Shown here: in pieces, positions 9,838-19,034 of the stretch
Layout: every line of letters starts with the position of its first letter
How positions within the stretch are numbered: position 1 is the stretch's first letter
Assembly: GCF_009796765.1 (NCBI RefSeq)
Contig: NZ_CP047023.1
Coordinates: forward strand, 2,153,501-2,217,500
Direction of reading: 5' to 3'
DNA: 64,000 nucleotides
From: Paraglaciecola sp. L3A3
GTDB lineage: Bacteria; Pseudomonadota; Gammaproteobacteria; Enterobacterales; Alteromonadaceae
Position numbers and translations under genes: made by a program
The notes under the pieces: generated by a model
Told to the model about the DNA's origin: nothing
What the model saw: only the letters and a program-made list of their open reading frames with translations
Database searches by the model: none

Positions 9838-10845
9838 TCAGTTAATAAATCTCAATTGACTAGGAGTGAGGCCGGTCCAGCGTTTGACTGAACGTCTAAA
9901 GTTAGATAGGTCGTTAAAGTGCATTAAGCTGGCGCTTTGTTCATTACTTAATTGCTGAATTTGCAGTAAAAATATGGCCTGTTGTTTACCTAACTCGTCA
10001 TGTAGTTGTTGAAAACTATGTCCATGTTGTTTCAGTTTTCGTTTGAATGTGGCTGGGCTCATCTCAAACCTATCAGCTATTTGTTGTAAGCCAATATTAT
10101 GCTGTGCTACTAAACAGCGGCGTACGGCTTGTAAAAAACCCTGTTGTGGTATGGTTAATTGTTTAGCTTGTTTGATGGCATGCCATTTTAAACTGTGACT
10201 AGGGTGTTGGCATTTGGCGGCTAACCATTTTTTATCGAAGCTAATACTCATCATAGGTTGTGAAAAACGAACCCTATGACCTAGATGGACTTCATATTCT
10301 TGAATGTATATAGGCCTTGTAAAAGGTAAGTCAAAGTGAAAGGGGATACGTTGGCCGAATATTAACTTTGTGGCCGAAACTAAGGCGCTAAAATATAATT
10401 CAGCTAAAAACTGTAATTGGTTTTTACAGCCCACTGTATCGGTAATTAATAAATATTGACGTTCAGCGGTTGAATGGGCTTTTGCGGCAAAAAAAGGACA
10501 GATTTGACTACCTAATACAGCTAATACCCTGAGTGTTTCTGCTAAATCTCGGCTATGCATCAGAGCATTGGATATTGCTCCATAATTACTGGGAAACAAG
10601 CGTTTGCCTAGTAAAAAAGCACAGTCATTGCCTGGCGTTAATTGTTGTGCATTATTCAGGAGTTTTAATACTTGTTGGATGCTGAGTTTTTTCTCGGACA
10701 GCAAATCTTCAGTAAATATGCCGGTTCCTCTGAGTAACCTGTCTTTATTGACCTGTCTTGACCGAGAAAAATCTAGCACACTGGCCGCTAGTTGGTGGGC
10801 AGGGATCGTTTTGTCGTCTACACAAAAATAGGGCCTTTTATTCAT
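9838..10845 (-). CDS. AraC-family transcriptional regulator
   Basis: Protein of 335 residues with a large N-terminal effector domain of the arabinose-binding-like type used by OruR/ArgR-like regulators, and a C-terminal double helix-turn-helix (LQQIADRFEMSPATFKRKLK near residues 255-275 and a second helix pair ending in GLTPSQLR). This build is usual for regulators of amino-acid, lipid or aromatic catabolism. Its start overlaps the end of the GGDEF gene by 8 bases, so the two are translated from one message and may act together. It may control the neighbouring fpr gene or a distant target; the effector is unknown. Confidence 0.88.
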   Translation of the reverse strand: MNKRPYFCVDDKTIPAHQLAASVLDFSRSRQVNKDRLLRGTGIFTEDLLSEKKLSIQQVLKLLNNAQQLTPGNDCAFLLGKRLFPSNYGAISNALMHSRDLAETLRVLAVLGSQICPFFAAKAHSTAERQYLLITDTVGCKNQLQFLAELYFSALVSATKLIFGQRIPFHFDLPFTRPIYIQEYEVHLGHRVRFSQPMMSISFDKKWLAAKCQHPSHSLKWHAIKQAKQLTIPQQGFLQAVRRCLVAQHNIGLQQIADRFEMSPATFKRKLKQHGHSFQQLHDELGKQQAIFLLQIQQLSNEQSASLMHFNDLSNFRRSVKRWTGLTPSQLRFIN

Positions 10846-11764
10846 GCAGCTGTTGACCTTGTTTAAATAACTCTAAACGCCGGCTGACTCTTTGTAATAA
10901 GCTCTCTGCCGCATCACCTGACATGGCTGTTTCTACAGCATAGGTGAGTTGTTGGTAAACAGGATCTGCGGTTAATTCTGGTTTGAAGGCGATATTGCTA
11001 ATCGCTTTTTTTATTTGTGTGGCTATTTTTTGTGCCAATGCTAAATCAGTATTAGGAAATAATAAGATAAAACGGTCGCCGGCATAGCGACAGGCTAAAT
11101 CTGTGCTGCGTAAATTCATTAGAATTAAATCTGATATCTCACGGAGTAAACTATCGCCTTGTTGATGACCAAAACGACGGTTAAATAGGTCAAAGTTATT
11201 GATATCTAACATCACCACTGAAAAATTCGTTTGTTGTTTGTTTTGTAATTCGCTGTTTATTTGATGACGCATATATTCTGCGTCGTATAGGGTGGTAATA
11301 AAATCGACTTGTTGGTGCTGGCGAAAATTGGCTTCACGTTTTTGTAATTGTTTATTGAGGATCAATTGTTCTTGGTGCCATTGGTATAACGCATAACTCA
11401 TGGTTAACATGCCCACGCCGGCTGGAATAGATTCAATCATGCTTAACCAGCTAATTGACTCTTGATAGAAAATGAATTCATCCACTAAGTCTAAGTTAGC
11501 CGAAAATAAGAAGCAACTTAGGCCTAAGGTTAAAGCTGTGGTGACTTTACCTGGCGGTCTGCTAACCAAGATAAAAAATATCCAGAACAGTGAAAGTAAA
11601 GCAATGCTGCCTTCCCCTAAAATATCTAACCAAGAGATATCCATTAAGGGCTTTAGCTTACCTAATCCTATTCCTAGAGTTAAAGACAAGGTTAAAGAAG
11701 CACAGGCCACAGAAAATAATCTTTGGTGGCGGGCTAATAAAGAGATGTTCATTTTACTACTCAA
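10838..11764 (-). CDS. membrane GGDEF-domain protein with degenerate active site
   Basis: Protein of 308 residues. The N-terminal part (about 15-130) has about four hydrophobic segments, then a short coiled linker, then a GGDEF domain (about 153-300) with the expected DFITTLYDAEYM start and FSVVMLDINNFDLFN metal-binding strand. The signature loop reads AGDRF (about residues 228-232) instead of GG(D/E)EF. Loss of the first Gly and the Glu predicts weak or absent diguanylate cyclase activity, so it may instead bind GTP or act as a receptor or scaffold. The gene overlaps the AraC regulator downstream by 8 bases, suggesting a linked regulatory pair. Confidence 0.87.
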   Translation of the reverse strand: MSSKMNISLLARHQRLFSVACASLTLSLTLGIGLGKLKPLMDISWLDILGEGSIALLSLFWIFFILVSRPPGKVTTALTLGLSCFLFSANLDLVDEFIFYQESISWLSMIESIPAGVGMLTMSYALYQWHQEQLILNKQLQKREANFRQHQQVDFITTLYDAEYMRHQINSELQNKQQTNFSVVMLDINNFDLFNRRFGHQQGDSLLREISDLILMNLRSTDLACRYAGDRFILLFPNTDLALAQKIATQIKKAISNIAFKPELTADPVYQQLTYAVETAMSGDAAESLLQRVSRRLELFKQGQQLHE

Positions 11765-11998
11765 TTTTTACTGCTTAATTTTATTCACCCATAGTGATGG
11801 GGTTAAGTTTTATTATCACGGGTCATATTGGCTCAGGAAAGTGACAATATGATGAATATCGGCATATTAATTTTGTCTTTGAATCTAGATTAGCCCTTTA
11901 AATAAGCTTGTTGTAGGGAGGTCAAATAAGCTCAATAGCTGAATTATAAACGGCTTAAATCGCTATTTTAGTGCTATATGTTGCAACAAACTTTATGC

Positions 11999-12016
11999 CT
12001 GTCATAAAACTGTCAC
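11999..12016 (+). promoter_or_regulatory. Pho box (PhoB binding site)
   Basis: CTGTCATAAAACTGTCAC fits the classic Pho box of two CTGTCA-type 7-bp repeats separated by an AT-rich 4-bp spacer. It lies 71 bases upstream of the TonB receptor start, the right place to activate the receptor-phosphatase-phytase operon during phosphate starvation. Seen directly; function inferred from PhoB regulons in enteric and marine bacteria. Confidence 0.85.
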
Positions 12017-12086
12017 TCCTGCTGTCTAGTTTGTCGAGCCATCACTTAGCACAAACATAACCAAAAGCGAAAACAAAGGCTTAACA

Positions 12087-14777
12087 ATGAAAATGATAAA
12101 AACCACTTTAGCGTTAGCATGTCTAGCGGCATTCACTAGTCAGTCAGTCTTGGCTGATGATGGCAGTATTCAAGGTTCACTACTGAACAATAGTCAAACC
12201 AGCTTTGTTGAAGGCGCCGAAATCAAAATTAAAGAATTAGCGCAAAGTACTGTTTCTCGTCGAGACGGTAGTTTTCGTTTTGCTAATTTAGCAGATGGCG
12301 ATTACACCTTAGTGGTGAAATATCTAGGTGTGCCGACTACAGAAGTGCCCATTTCAGTAAAAGGTAGCCAAGTAGTACAACAAAAAATAACATTACCTAA
12401 AGCCGATAAAGAGTTAGATCAAGTTATTGTTTATGGATTGCGAGAAGGGCAAGCCAGTGCCATTAATCAACAACGAGTGGCAGATACGCTTAAGTCTATT
12501 GTGTCGGCTGATGCTATTGGCCAGTTTCCTGATCACAATGCAGCTGAGGCTTTGCAAAGGTTACCTGGTTTATCCATTGAGCGAGATCAAGGGGAAGGGC
12601 GTTTTGTTGGCATTCGTGGAATCGATCCGAATTTAAATAATGTGACGATTAATGGTGTCAATGTACCTTCGCCTGAGTCTGGTGTGCGTTCTGTAGCATT
12701 AGATGTTATTCCTTCTGAGTTGATTCAAAGTTTAGAAGTGTCTAAGTCAGTCACATCCGATATGGATGCCGATGCCATTGGTGGTTCTATTGAAGTGAAA
12801 AGCCTTAGTGCTTTTGACCGTCAAGGTACCAGTGCCAGTGTGAATGTGCAGGCGAGCCAAAACCAATTACGTTCAGAAACCAGCCCTAAAATTTCAGCCA
12901 GTGGTACCCATGTATTTAACGAGGTGTTAGGTGTAGCCGGCGCTGTGTCTTATGCCAAACGAGATTTTGGTTCAGATAATATCGAAGCCAATGGTGACGA
13001 CGAAATAGAACAACGTTACTACAGTATTTCTCGGGAAAGAATCGGTGCGGCAGTGAATGTGGATTACCGTCCTGATTTTAACAATCAGTATTACCTACGC
13101 ACCTTGTATAGCAGCTTTGCCGATGATGAATATCGTATGGCCAATACTTTTACTTTTGATGGCGAAGACTCTGAAATCGAACGTGGCAGTAAAGACAGAG
13201 AAGAAACCCAAACTATTTTTTCTGTTACCGCCGGGGCTGAACATCAATTAAACGACTGGTTGCTGGAATATCAGTTAGGTTATTCAAAAGCAGATGAAGA
13301 TGAGCCAGATGCCCTTTACTACACCTTTGTTGGTGACGAAATGGCTATCGACTCTGACATGCAGGGGCAAATCCCGCAGATTACTCAAGATGCAGCGGCG
13401 ATGGATTTGAGTAATTATGAATTGGATGAAGTGAGCTTTGAAAGGAATCTTGCCGAAGACACAGAAACTATGGCGAAGATCGACTTCACTCGTTTGTGGG
13501 ATATACAGGGTAAAAGTGTTGAATTGAAGTTTGGGGCTAAATACCGTGCTCGTGAAAAATCAGCCACCGCCAATATTTTTATCTATGACGGTGATTTTGA
13601 TGGAATTGACCCGGCTATGTTTGCCACCGCCCAACCTGATTGGGGGCTAGGTGATTTTGGTCCAGGTTTAGACAGAGCGGCTATGCGTAGTCATTTTGCA
13701 GACAATCGTTCTAGTCTTGAATTAGCTGAATTAGATTCTGAGCTTGAATCTAATGGGGCGTCTTTTGTGAATAACGAAGACATTTTCGCTGCTTATGTGA
13801 TGGGCCGTATGGAATGGGAAAAATTAACTTTGGTTGCTGGCTTACGTTTTGAAGACACTGATTTTAGTACTTCAGGTATGCGAGTTGAGTTAATCGAAGA
13901 CGAGCAGCTTGATCTCGAAGACGTTGTCAATACAGCTTGGCAAGTAGAAAAAAGTTATGACCATATTTTACCTAGTGTGAATGTCCGTTATGAATTTAAC
14001 GATAAGCTGATTGGTCGTGGGGCATTTACTCAAACGATTTCGCGCCCGAAATTTGAAGATTCTGCAGCGTTCCAAATCATTGAGTCTAAAACAGAAGAAG
14101 ATGATGGGGTGTTTGTTACTGAGCGAGAAGCGGAAGTCGGCAACCCAGAACTAGAGCCATTTGAGTCAGATAACTTTGATTTAACCTTAGAATATTACCC
14201 AGGCAGCATTGGTGTGCTTTCTGCTGGATACTTCTATAAAAATATCGATAACTTTGTGATTATTGCTGATGTAGCAGATTTACCCCAGTGGGATGGATTC
14301 GATGAAGTAATGCAACCTATTAATGGCGAGTCGGCCAGTGTTAGTGGCGTTGAATTATCTTGGGTTAAAGCGTTTGATAATGGTTTGTTATTGTCAACCA
14401 ATGGTACGTTTTCAAGTTCAGATGCTGTGACTATGTTTGACGGCGAAAGGTATGAAACCTCTTTACCTAATCAATCAGACAAAATTGGTAATGTGACTAT
14501 AGGTTACGAAAGTAACTTATTAAGTCTGCGTTTAACCATGACCTATAAAAGTGAAAACTTAGAAGAAATTGATGGCGAGTTAATCCGTATGGAAGATGCC
14601 CACCAACAAGTAGATTTTACCAGCAAATATTTTATCAATCAGGATATGCATGTGTATTTTAATGCCATCAATATCACTGATGAAGCTTTCTACAACTACT
14701 TTGATCAACGCAATAATAATGCTCAGTATGAAAAGTACGGTCGTACCTTTGAAATTGGCTTTAATTGGATGTTGTAA
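12087..14777 (+). CDS. TonB-dependent receptor, probable phytate or organophosphate uptake
   Basis: Outer-membrane receptor of 896 residues. The signal peptide ends near residue 23 (SQSVLADD). A carboxypeptidase-regulatory-like Ig domain follows (about 27-110), then a plug (ADAIGQFPDHNAAEALQRLP, then RGIDPNLNNVTINGV) and a large barrel ending in EIGFNWML. This build is the TonB-Xanth-Caul type common in Alteromonadales. Being first in an operon with a secreted phosphatase and a phytase and behind a Pho box, it most likely imports inositol phosphates or another phosphorylated compound; the ligand itself cannot be read from sequence. A hairpin at 14797-14818 lies after its stop, possibly reducing expression of the downstream genes. 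Confidence 0.9.
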   Translation: MKMIKTTLALACLAAFTSQSVLADDGSIQGSLLNNSQTSFVEGAEIKIKELAQSTVSRRDGSFRFANLADGDYTLVVKYLGVPTTEVPISVKGSQVVQQKITLPKADKELDQVIVYGLREGQASAINQQRVADTLKSIVSADAIGQFPDHNAAEALQRLPGLSIERDQGEGRFVGIRGIDPNLNNVTINGVNVPSPESGVRSVALDVIPSELIQSLEVSKSVTSDMDADAIGGSIEVKSLSAFDRQGTSASVNVQASQNQLRSETSPKISASGTHVFNEVLGVAGAVSYAKRDFGSDNIEANGDDEIEQRYYSISRERIGAAVNVDYRPDFNNQYYLRTLYSSFADDEYRMANTFTFDGEDSEIERGSKDREETQTIFSVTAGAEHQLNDWLLEYQLGYSKADEDEPDALYYTFVGDEMAIDSDMQGQIPQITQDAAAMDLSNYELDEVSFERNLAEDTETMAKIDFTRLWDIQGKSVELKFGAKYRAREKSATANIFIYDGDFDGIDPAMFATAQPDWGLGDFGPGLDRAAMRSHFADNRSSLELAELDSELESNGASFVNNEDIFAAYVMGRMEWEKLTLVAGLRFEDTDFSTSGMRVELIEDEQLDLEDVVNTAWQVEKSYDHILPSVNVRYEFNDKLIGRGAFTQTISRPKFEDSAAFQIIESKTEEDDGVFVTEREAEVGNPELEPFESDNFDLTLEYYPGSIGVLSAGYFYKNIDNFVIIADVADLPQWDGFDEVMQPINGESASVSGVELSWVKAFDNGLLLSTNGTFSSSDAVTMFDGERYETSLPNQSDKIGNVTIGYESNLLSLRLTMTYKSENLEEIDGELIRMEDAHQQVDFTSKYFINQDMHVYFNAINITDEAFYNYFDQRNNNAQYEKYGRTFEIGFNWML

Positions 14778-14796
14778 GAAGGGCAATACCTTAATT

Positions 14797-14818
14797 GAGC
14801 ATTCAATGTTGAATGCTC
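14797..14818 (+). other. intercistronic hairpin
   Basis: GAGCATTCAA and TTGAATGCTC form a perfect inverted repeat between the receptor and phosphatase genes. It lacks a following T run, so it is more likely an mRNA processing or attenuation hairpin than a full terminator. Confidence 0.5.
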
Positions 14819-14891
14819 ATATTTAGTTATATGTGAAGTAAAGCTGAAATATTCTTTGTGGCCTAGTTAAATGAGGCTAGTGGGAGAACAA

Positions 14892-15872
14892 ATGTTAACT
14901 CGTATCGTTATCGTTATTGTAATGGTTTTGTCTGTATTGAGCTTTGCTGGGAATGCAGCACATGTGCATGACCAAAAATTTTATCAAACACATCAAGTGC
15001 GCGATCTAGCAATGCCTAAAGACAGTTTGAGTTTTTTGGTGTTAGGAGATTGGGGAAGAAATGGTCATTATCAGCAAGTTCCTGTAGCTGAAATGATGGA
15101 TGTGGTCATGTACCAATTAGACGGTGAATTTATTACCACCACAGGTGATAATTTTTACTCTAAGGGTGTGGCATCTGTAGATGACCCATATTGGCAAACA
15201 TCTTTTGAAAATATCTATCACGGGCCTAATTTATTTGTAGATTGGTATCCTACTTTAGGAAACCATGATTACGCTGGGAATTGGCAAGCACAAATTGACT
15301 ATTCACAACGTAGTCGCCGTTGGGTTTTCCCTCATCCTTATTATGCTAAAACCTTCAAGGTTGGCGACAACGCTGAAATGTTGGTGTTATTTATTGATAG
15401 TAATCCACTTAATCCAGAATATAAACACAGAGCTAAATATGCCGAAACGCAAAAACAAGATGGCGCTAAACAATTAGCTTGGATAGAGCATCAATTAGCC
15501 CACTCTAGCGCAAAGTGGAATATAGTGATTGGTCATCATCCTTTGTACTCTAGCGGCAAACGTTATGGTAAAACCTCGGGCATCCAAGGTGTGTTAGAGC
15601 CGATATTTGAAAAGTATAAAATTGATGCATATTTTGCTGGCCACGAACATGACTTACAACATAACCGATCTGCAGGGAAAAAAGTTGAGCACTTTGTATC
15701 TGGAGCTGGCTCTGAATTGCGCCCGGTTGGACAAAGAGAGTTTACTCAATTTTCCAAAAGTGAAGCGGGGTTTTTATCTGTTTCTGTGACAGATAACAAT
15801 ATGTTAGTGCAATTTATCAATGCTGCTGGGCAGCGTATTTATCATTACAATATGTATAAGAGCGTGTTATGA
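14892..15872 (+). CDS. secreted purple-acid-phosphatase-like metallophosphoesterase
   Basis: Calcineurin-like phosphoesterase of about 326 residues with a signal peptide. Metal-binding blocks appear in order: LGDWGRNG, TTGDNFYSKG, TLGNHDY, VIGHHPLYSSG and FAGHEHDLQH, the set seen in tartrate-resistant (type 5) acid phosphatases. It should release phosphate from phosphomonoesters in the periplasm. GGGAG sits 8 bases before the ATG at 14892, so I prefer it to an upstream start at 14871. Its stop overlaps the phytase start by 4 bases (ATGA), showing tight coupling. With the phytase it would strip phosphates from partly dephosphorylated inositol phosphates. Confidence 0.9.
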   Translation: MLTRIVIVIVMVLSVLSFAGNAAHVHDQKFYQTHQVRDLAMPKDSLSFLVLGDWGRNGHYQQVPVAEMMDVVMYQLDGEFITTTGDNFYSKGVASVDDPYWQTSFENIYHGPNLFVDWYPTLGNHDYAGNWQAQIDYSQRSRRWVFPHPYYAKTFKVGDNAEMLVLFIDSNPLNPEYKHRAKYAETQKQDGAKQLAWIEHQLAHSSAKWNIVIGHHPLYSSGKRYGKTSGIQGVLEPIFEKYKIDAYFAGHEHDLQHNRSAGKKVEHFVSGAGSELRPVGQREFTQFSKSEAGFLSVSVTDNNMLVQFINAAGQRIYHYNMYKSVL

Positions 15873-17824
15873 AATTTTTGACTTTATGTCTTATTACCTT
15901 GGGTTTATTAAACGGCTGCCAGAGCATATCAAAGCCCTTGGCTATAAGTAGCCAAACAGTGCCTTTAGCCGTCGCCACAAAAAATAATATAAGTGGTAAG
16001 TCTGCTACTCCCATTCGTTACCAGCAAGAGCAATACTGGTTGTTAACCAGCGAAAGCCAAGGGCTTATGTTGACTGATCTTGATGGTAAAGTTTTGAGTA
16101 CCTTTGCGGGTAATTTAGAAGCACTGGATTGGCGTGACAATATTCAAATAGGTGATAAAAACTATAGCTTAATCATTACTTTGGATAACGATTTAGGCCA
16201 AGTGTTAATCCTGGGATTAGATTGGCAAAATAAGCAGCTGGCCTTACTACAAACACTAGCTAAATCAGAAGCTCAAGTAGAAGCTGTATGTTGGTATAAA
16301 ATGCCTCAGGGCCACTTGTCGGTATTTGTCGCTAATACACTAGGCAGCATTGAACAACGTATTATTGTGGATGGGATTCGTCATAGTTTGGTGGATATAT
16401 TTGTTCATGATTTTGTTGGTGCACCAGAAACCAAAGCCTGTGCGGTGGATGATGCAAGAGCAAACCTGTATGTAGTGGAAGAAAATATTGGTGTATGGCG
16501 ATATTCTGCTGATCCTGAAGCGGAATTAATCCGAGAGTTAGTGACGGCAGTGCAACCCTTTGGGCCTTTAACAGGGGAGGTGTCTGATGTAGAGGTTCTG
16601 ACTAATGGCGATCTATTAATCAGTACGCCTGAACAGCAAGGGGTTTGGCATATTCCGCTTAATCAGGCTAATAGCAGTCAACCAACAACTGGCTCGTTTA
16701 TTCAATTACTTGGCGCGGGTAAGCCAGAAACTGTGAATGCCTTACAACTAGAGGAAAGTCTGTTGTTAGGTATCTATGATGATGGCAGCGAGCAATATTT
16801 AACAACCGAATTACCGCTAGTACTGACTTCGGGTAAACAGAAACTGAATCGTATGCAGAGTATTAGCGCATTTGCCCAAAGTGAGCCAGTGTCTGCATAT
16901 GGTGATGCCGCGGATGATCCGGCCATTTGGATTAATTTTGTTGATCCAGAACAAAGTCGAGTGCTAGGGACTAACAAAAAACAAGGTATGTTGTTGTACG
17001 ACCTAGCAGGTAACTTGTTACAACAGCTCAATATCGGCCGGGTAAACAATGTTGATTTACGTTATGGTTTTAAGCTGGGCAATAAGGTTATTGATATAGC
17101 CGCCGCCAGTAATCGCAGTACGAAAAGTATTAGTGTATTTTCAATTCAACAGGACAGCGGTGAAATTGCATTTTTAACGGATATTAAAACCGACTTAGGC
17201 GATGTCTACGGCTTGTGTATGTATCAACAACAAGAAAAGTATTATGTGTTTATCAATGATACTGACGGTCATTATCAGCAGTATTTGTTATCTACAAACC
17301 ATAATCAAATTGAAGGTAAATTAGTCAGAGAATTTAAGGTACCCAGTCAACCCGAAGGTTGTGTCGCCGATGATATCAATAAACAACTGTATTTTGGCGA
17401 AGAATCTAGCGGTATTTGGCAAGTTACTGCCGAGCCTATAGATATTCCGGCGAAGTTAATCGTGACTACTTCTGACACTTTTGTAGCCGATGTAGAAGGT
17501 ATGGGGATTTATGTTATGGATGGCGCGCGATATTTAGTGGCTTCGAGTCAAGGTAATAATAGCTATGGAGTGTTTGCTCTGGAGCAAGACAACCGTTATT
17601 TAGGCAGCTTTAAAATTGATATGGATCTTGAGGTGATGATAGACGGCGTATCTGAAACCGATGGTTTAGAGATCACATCGCAAAGTTTAGGGTCAAAGTT
17701 ACCTGATGGGCTGTTAGTGGTTCAAGATGGTCGAAACCGCCTAGTGGATGCACCACAAAACTTTAAACTGGTAGATGGTAAAGTGATTAAACAATTATTA
17801 TTAAAGTGGTTAAAAGCTGAATAA
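15869..17824 (+). CDS. tandem-domain beta-propeller phytase lipoprotein
   Basis: Protein of 651 residues with a lipoprotein signal (LLNGC, Cys about residue 17). The C-terminal half (about 335-650) is a full beta-propeller phytase (3-phytase, PF02333-like): YGDAADDPAIWIN, GTNKKQGMLLYDLAG, RVNNVDLRYGF and PEGCVADD are typical calcium- and phosphate-binding blades. The N-terminal half (about 25-320) is a second, more diverged propeller with ETKACAVDDARANLYVVEEN. Dual-domain phytases are known in marine bacteria, where the degenerate domain helps the active one. It hydrolyses phytate with calcium at the cell surface. Translationally coupled to the phosphatase gene, and last in the operon. Confidence 0.93.
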   Translation: MKFLTLCLITLGLLNGCQSISKPLAISSQTVPLAVATKNNISGKSATPIRYQQEQYWLLTSESQGLMLTDLDGKVLSTFAGNLEALDWRDNIQIGDKNYSLIITLDNDLGQVLILGLDWQNKQLALLQTLAKSEAQVEAVCWYKMPQGHLSVFVANTLGSIEQRIIVDGIRHSLVDIFVHDFVGAPETKACAVDDARANLYVVEENIGVWRYSADPEAELIRELVTAVQPFGPLTGEVSDVEVLTNGDLLISTPEQQGVWHIPLNQANSSQPTTGSFIQLLGAGKPETVNALQLEESLLLGIYDDGSEQYLTTELPLVLTSGKQKLNRMQSISAFAQSEPVSAYGDAADDPAIWINFVDPEQSRVLGTNKKQGMLLYDLAGNLLQQLNIGRVNNVDLRYGFKLGNKVIDIAAASNRSTKSISVFSIQQDSGEIAFLTDIKTDLGDVYGLCMYQQQEKYYVFINDTDGHYQQYLLSTNHNQIEGKLVREFKVPSQPEGCVADDINKQLYFGEESSGIWQVTAEPIDIPAKLIVTTSDTFVADVEGMGIYVMDGARYLVASSQGNNSYGVFALEQDNRYLGSFKIDMDLEVMIDGVSETDGLEITSQSLGSKLPDGLLVVQDGRNRLVDAPQNFKLVDGKVIKQLLLKWLKAE

Positions 17825-17840
17825 AGGATGATGATTGACT

Positions 17841-17883
17841 AAGTTAAAACTGGTTCTGTCTACCAGTTTTAACTTAATTTTTT
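17841..17883 (+). terminator. strong intrinsic terminator of phytase operon
   Basis: AAGTTAAAACTGGT (17841-17854) pairs perfectly with ACCAGTTTTAACTT (17862-17875) and is followed by a T-rich run to 17883. Confidence 0.9.
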
Positions 17884-18006
17884 GCATAACAGCAACAAAC
17901 TTGCTGGAAAATTGAGATAATTGTTTAAACTCTAATCAGTTGATTACTTACTTCAATATTATCCATTGCAAAGAAATTAAAAATGAGTAAACTTCTCTGC
18001 TTCGGT

Positions 18007-18083
<77 letters not shown>

Positions 18084-18574
18084 ATTAATCATCTTCTCCT
18101 GTCTTTATTTTAAAACTCACTAATTCGGATCTGCGCTACTAGGTAGCGGCATTTTTGGCTGGGGGTGCAGGGGTCGTAGGTTCGAATCCTATCACACCGA
18201 CCAATTAATCATCACCTTCTGTCTTTATTCTCAAACACATCACTTCAGAGACGCGCTATTTGGTAGCGGCATTTTTGGCTAGGGGGGAAGTACAGGATGT
18301 ACGGAATAAATCCTATCACGCCGACCAATTAATCATCGCCTTCTGTCTTTATTTTCAAACACATCACTTCAGAGACGCGCTATTTGGTAGCGGCATTTTT
18401 GGCTAGGGGGAAGTACAGGATGTACGGAATAAATCCTATCACACCGACCAATTAATCATCGCCTTCTGTCTTTATTTTCAAACACATCACTTCAGAGACG
18501 CGCTATTTGGTAGCGGCATTTTTGGCTAGGGGGGAAGTACAGGATGTACGGAATAAATCCTATCACACCGACCA
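18084..18574 (+). repeat. tandem array of degenerate tRNA-Pro 3' copies
   Basis: Four tandem units of about 120-124 bases follow the tRNA. Each ends with a copy of the tRNA 3' end plus CCA (units end at 18203, 18327, 18450 and 18574) and then shares the flank TTAATCATC. The first copy still has the T arm, acceptor and part of the anticodon arm; the last three carry GGAAGTACAGGATGTACGG in place of the anticodon 3' half and T-arm 5' strand and are nearly identical to one another. None can fold as a tRNA. Confidence 0.9.
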
Positions 18575-19034
18575 GTTAATCATCGCCTTCTGCCCTATAT
18601 TTTCAAATCTCCAATAAAAAACCAAAATATACACTCGAAATGAAGCATACACATGTGTGCGAATTGGTCGGATTAATAATTATCGACAAACCTTCCTTCC
18701 GTGTTAAAGCTATTATCAAATATATTATCTATTGATTTTTATACAGTAAGTATTCTCTATGATGATTATTCTCTTAGTTACAGACCAAAAAAGACTTACA
18801 AACTTCTACTTTTAATGAATTTATTGGTGCCTGTTTTCCTCTAAAGTCGAGCTAATGATTACTCCAATTCTTGTTAAAAGCTGATGATTAATTATGTAAC
18901 TCAGTAAAAGCTTTATGTTTTAAAACTAAATGGGTGCGCATTAATAAGTAATATAATATGTTGTTGCTTCTTTGGTTCGATAGATGATATTTCACTCAAT
19001 CAAATAATTTTAGTTATTTTTTAAAGAGGCAAAA
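18575..19034. other. intergenic region, no gene seen
   Basis: AT-rich spacer of about 460 bases between the tRNA array and the next gene. No terminator, RNA or open frame is convincing. AGAGG just before 19035 is the ribosome site of the next gene. Confidence 0.4.

Noticed and set aside
18084..18574. Possible CRISPR array
   Set aside because: The repeats are about 120 bases, head-to-tail without unique spacers, and derive from the tRNA; no cas genes nearby.
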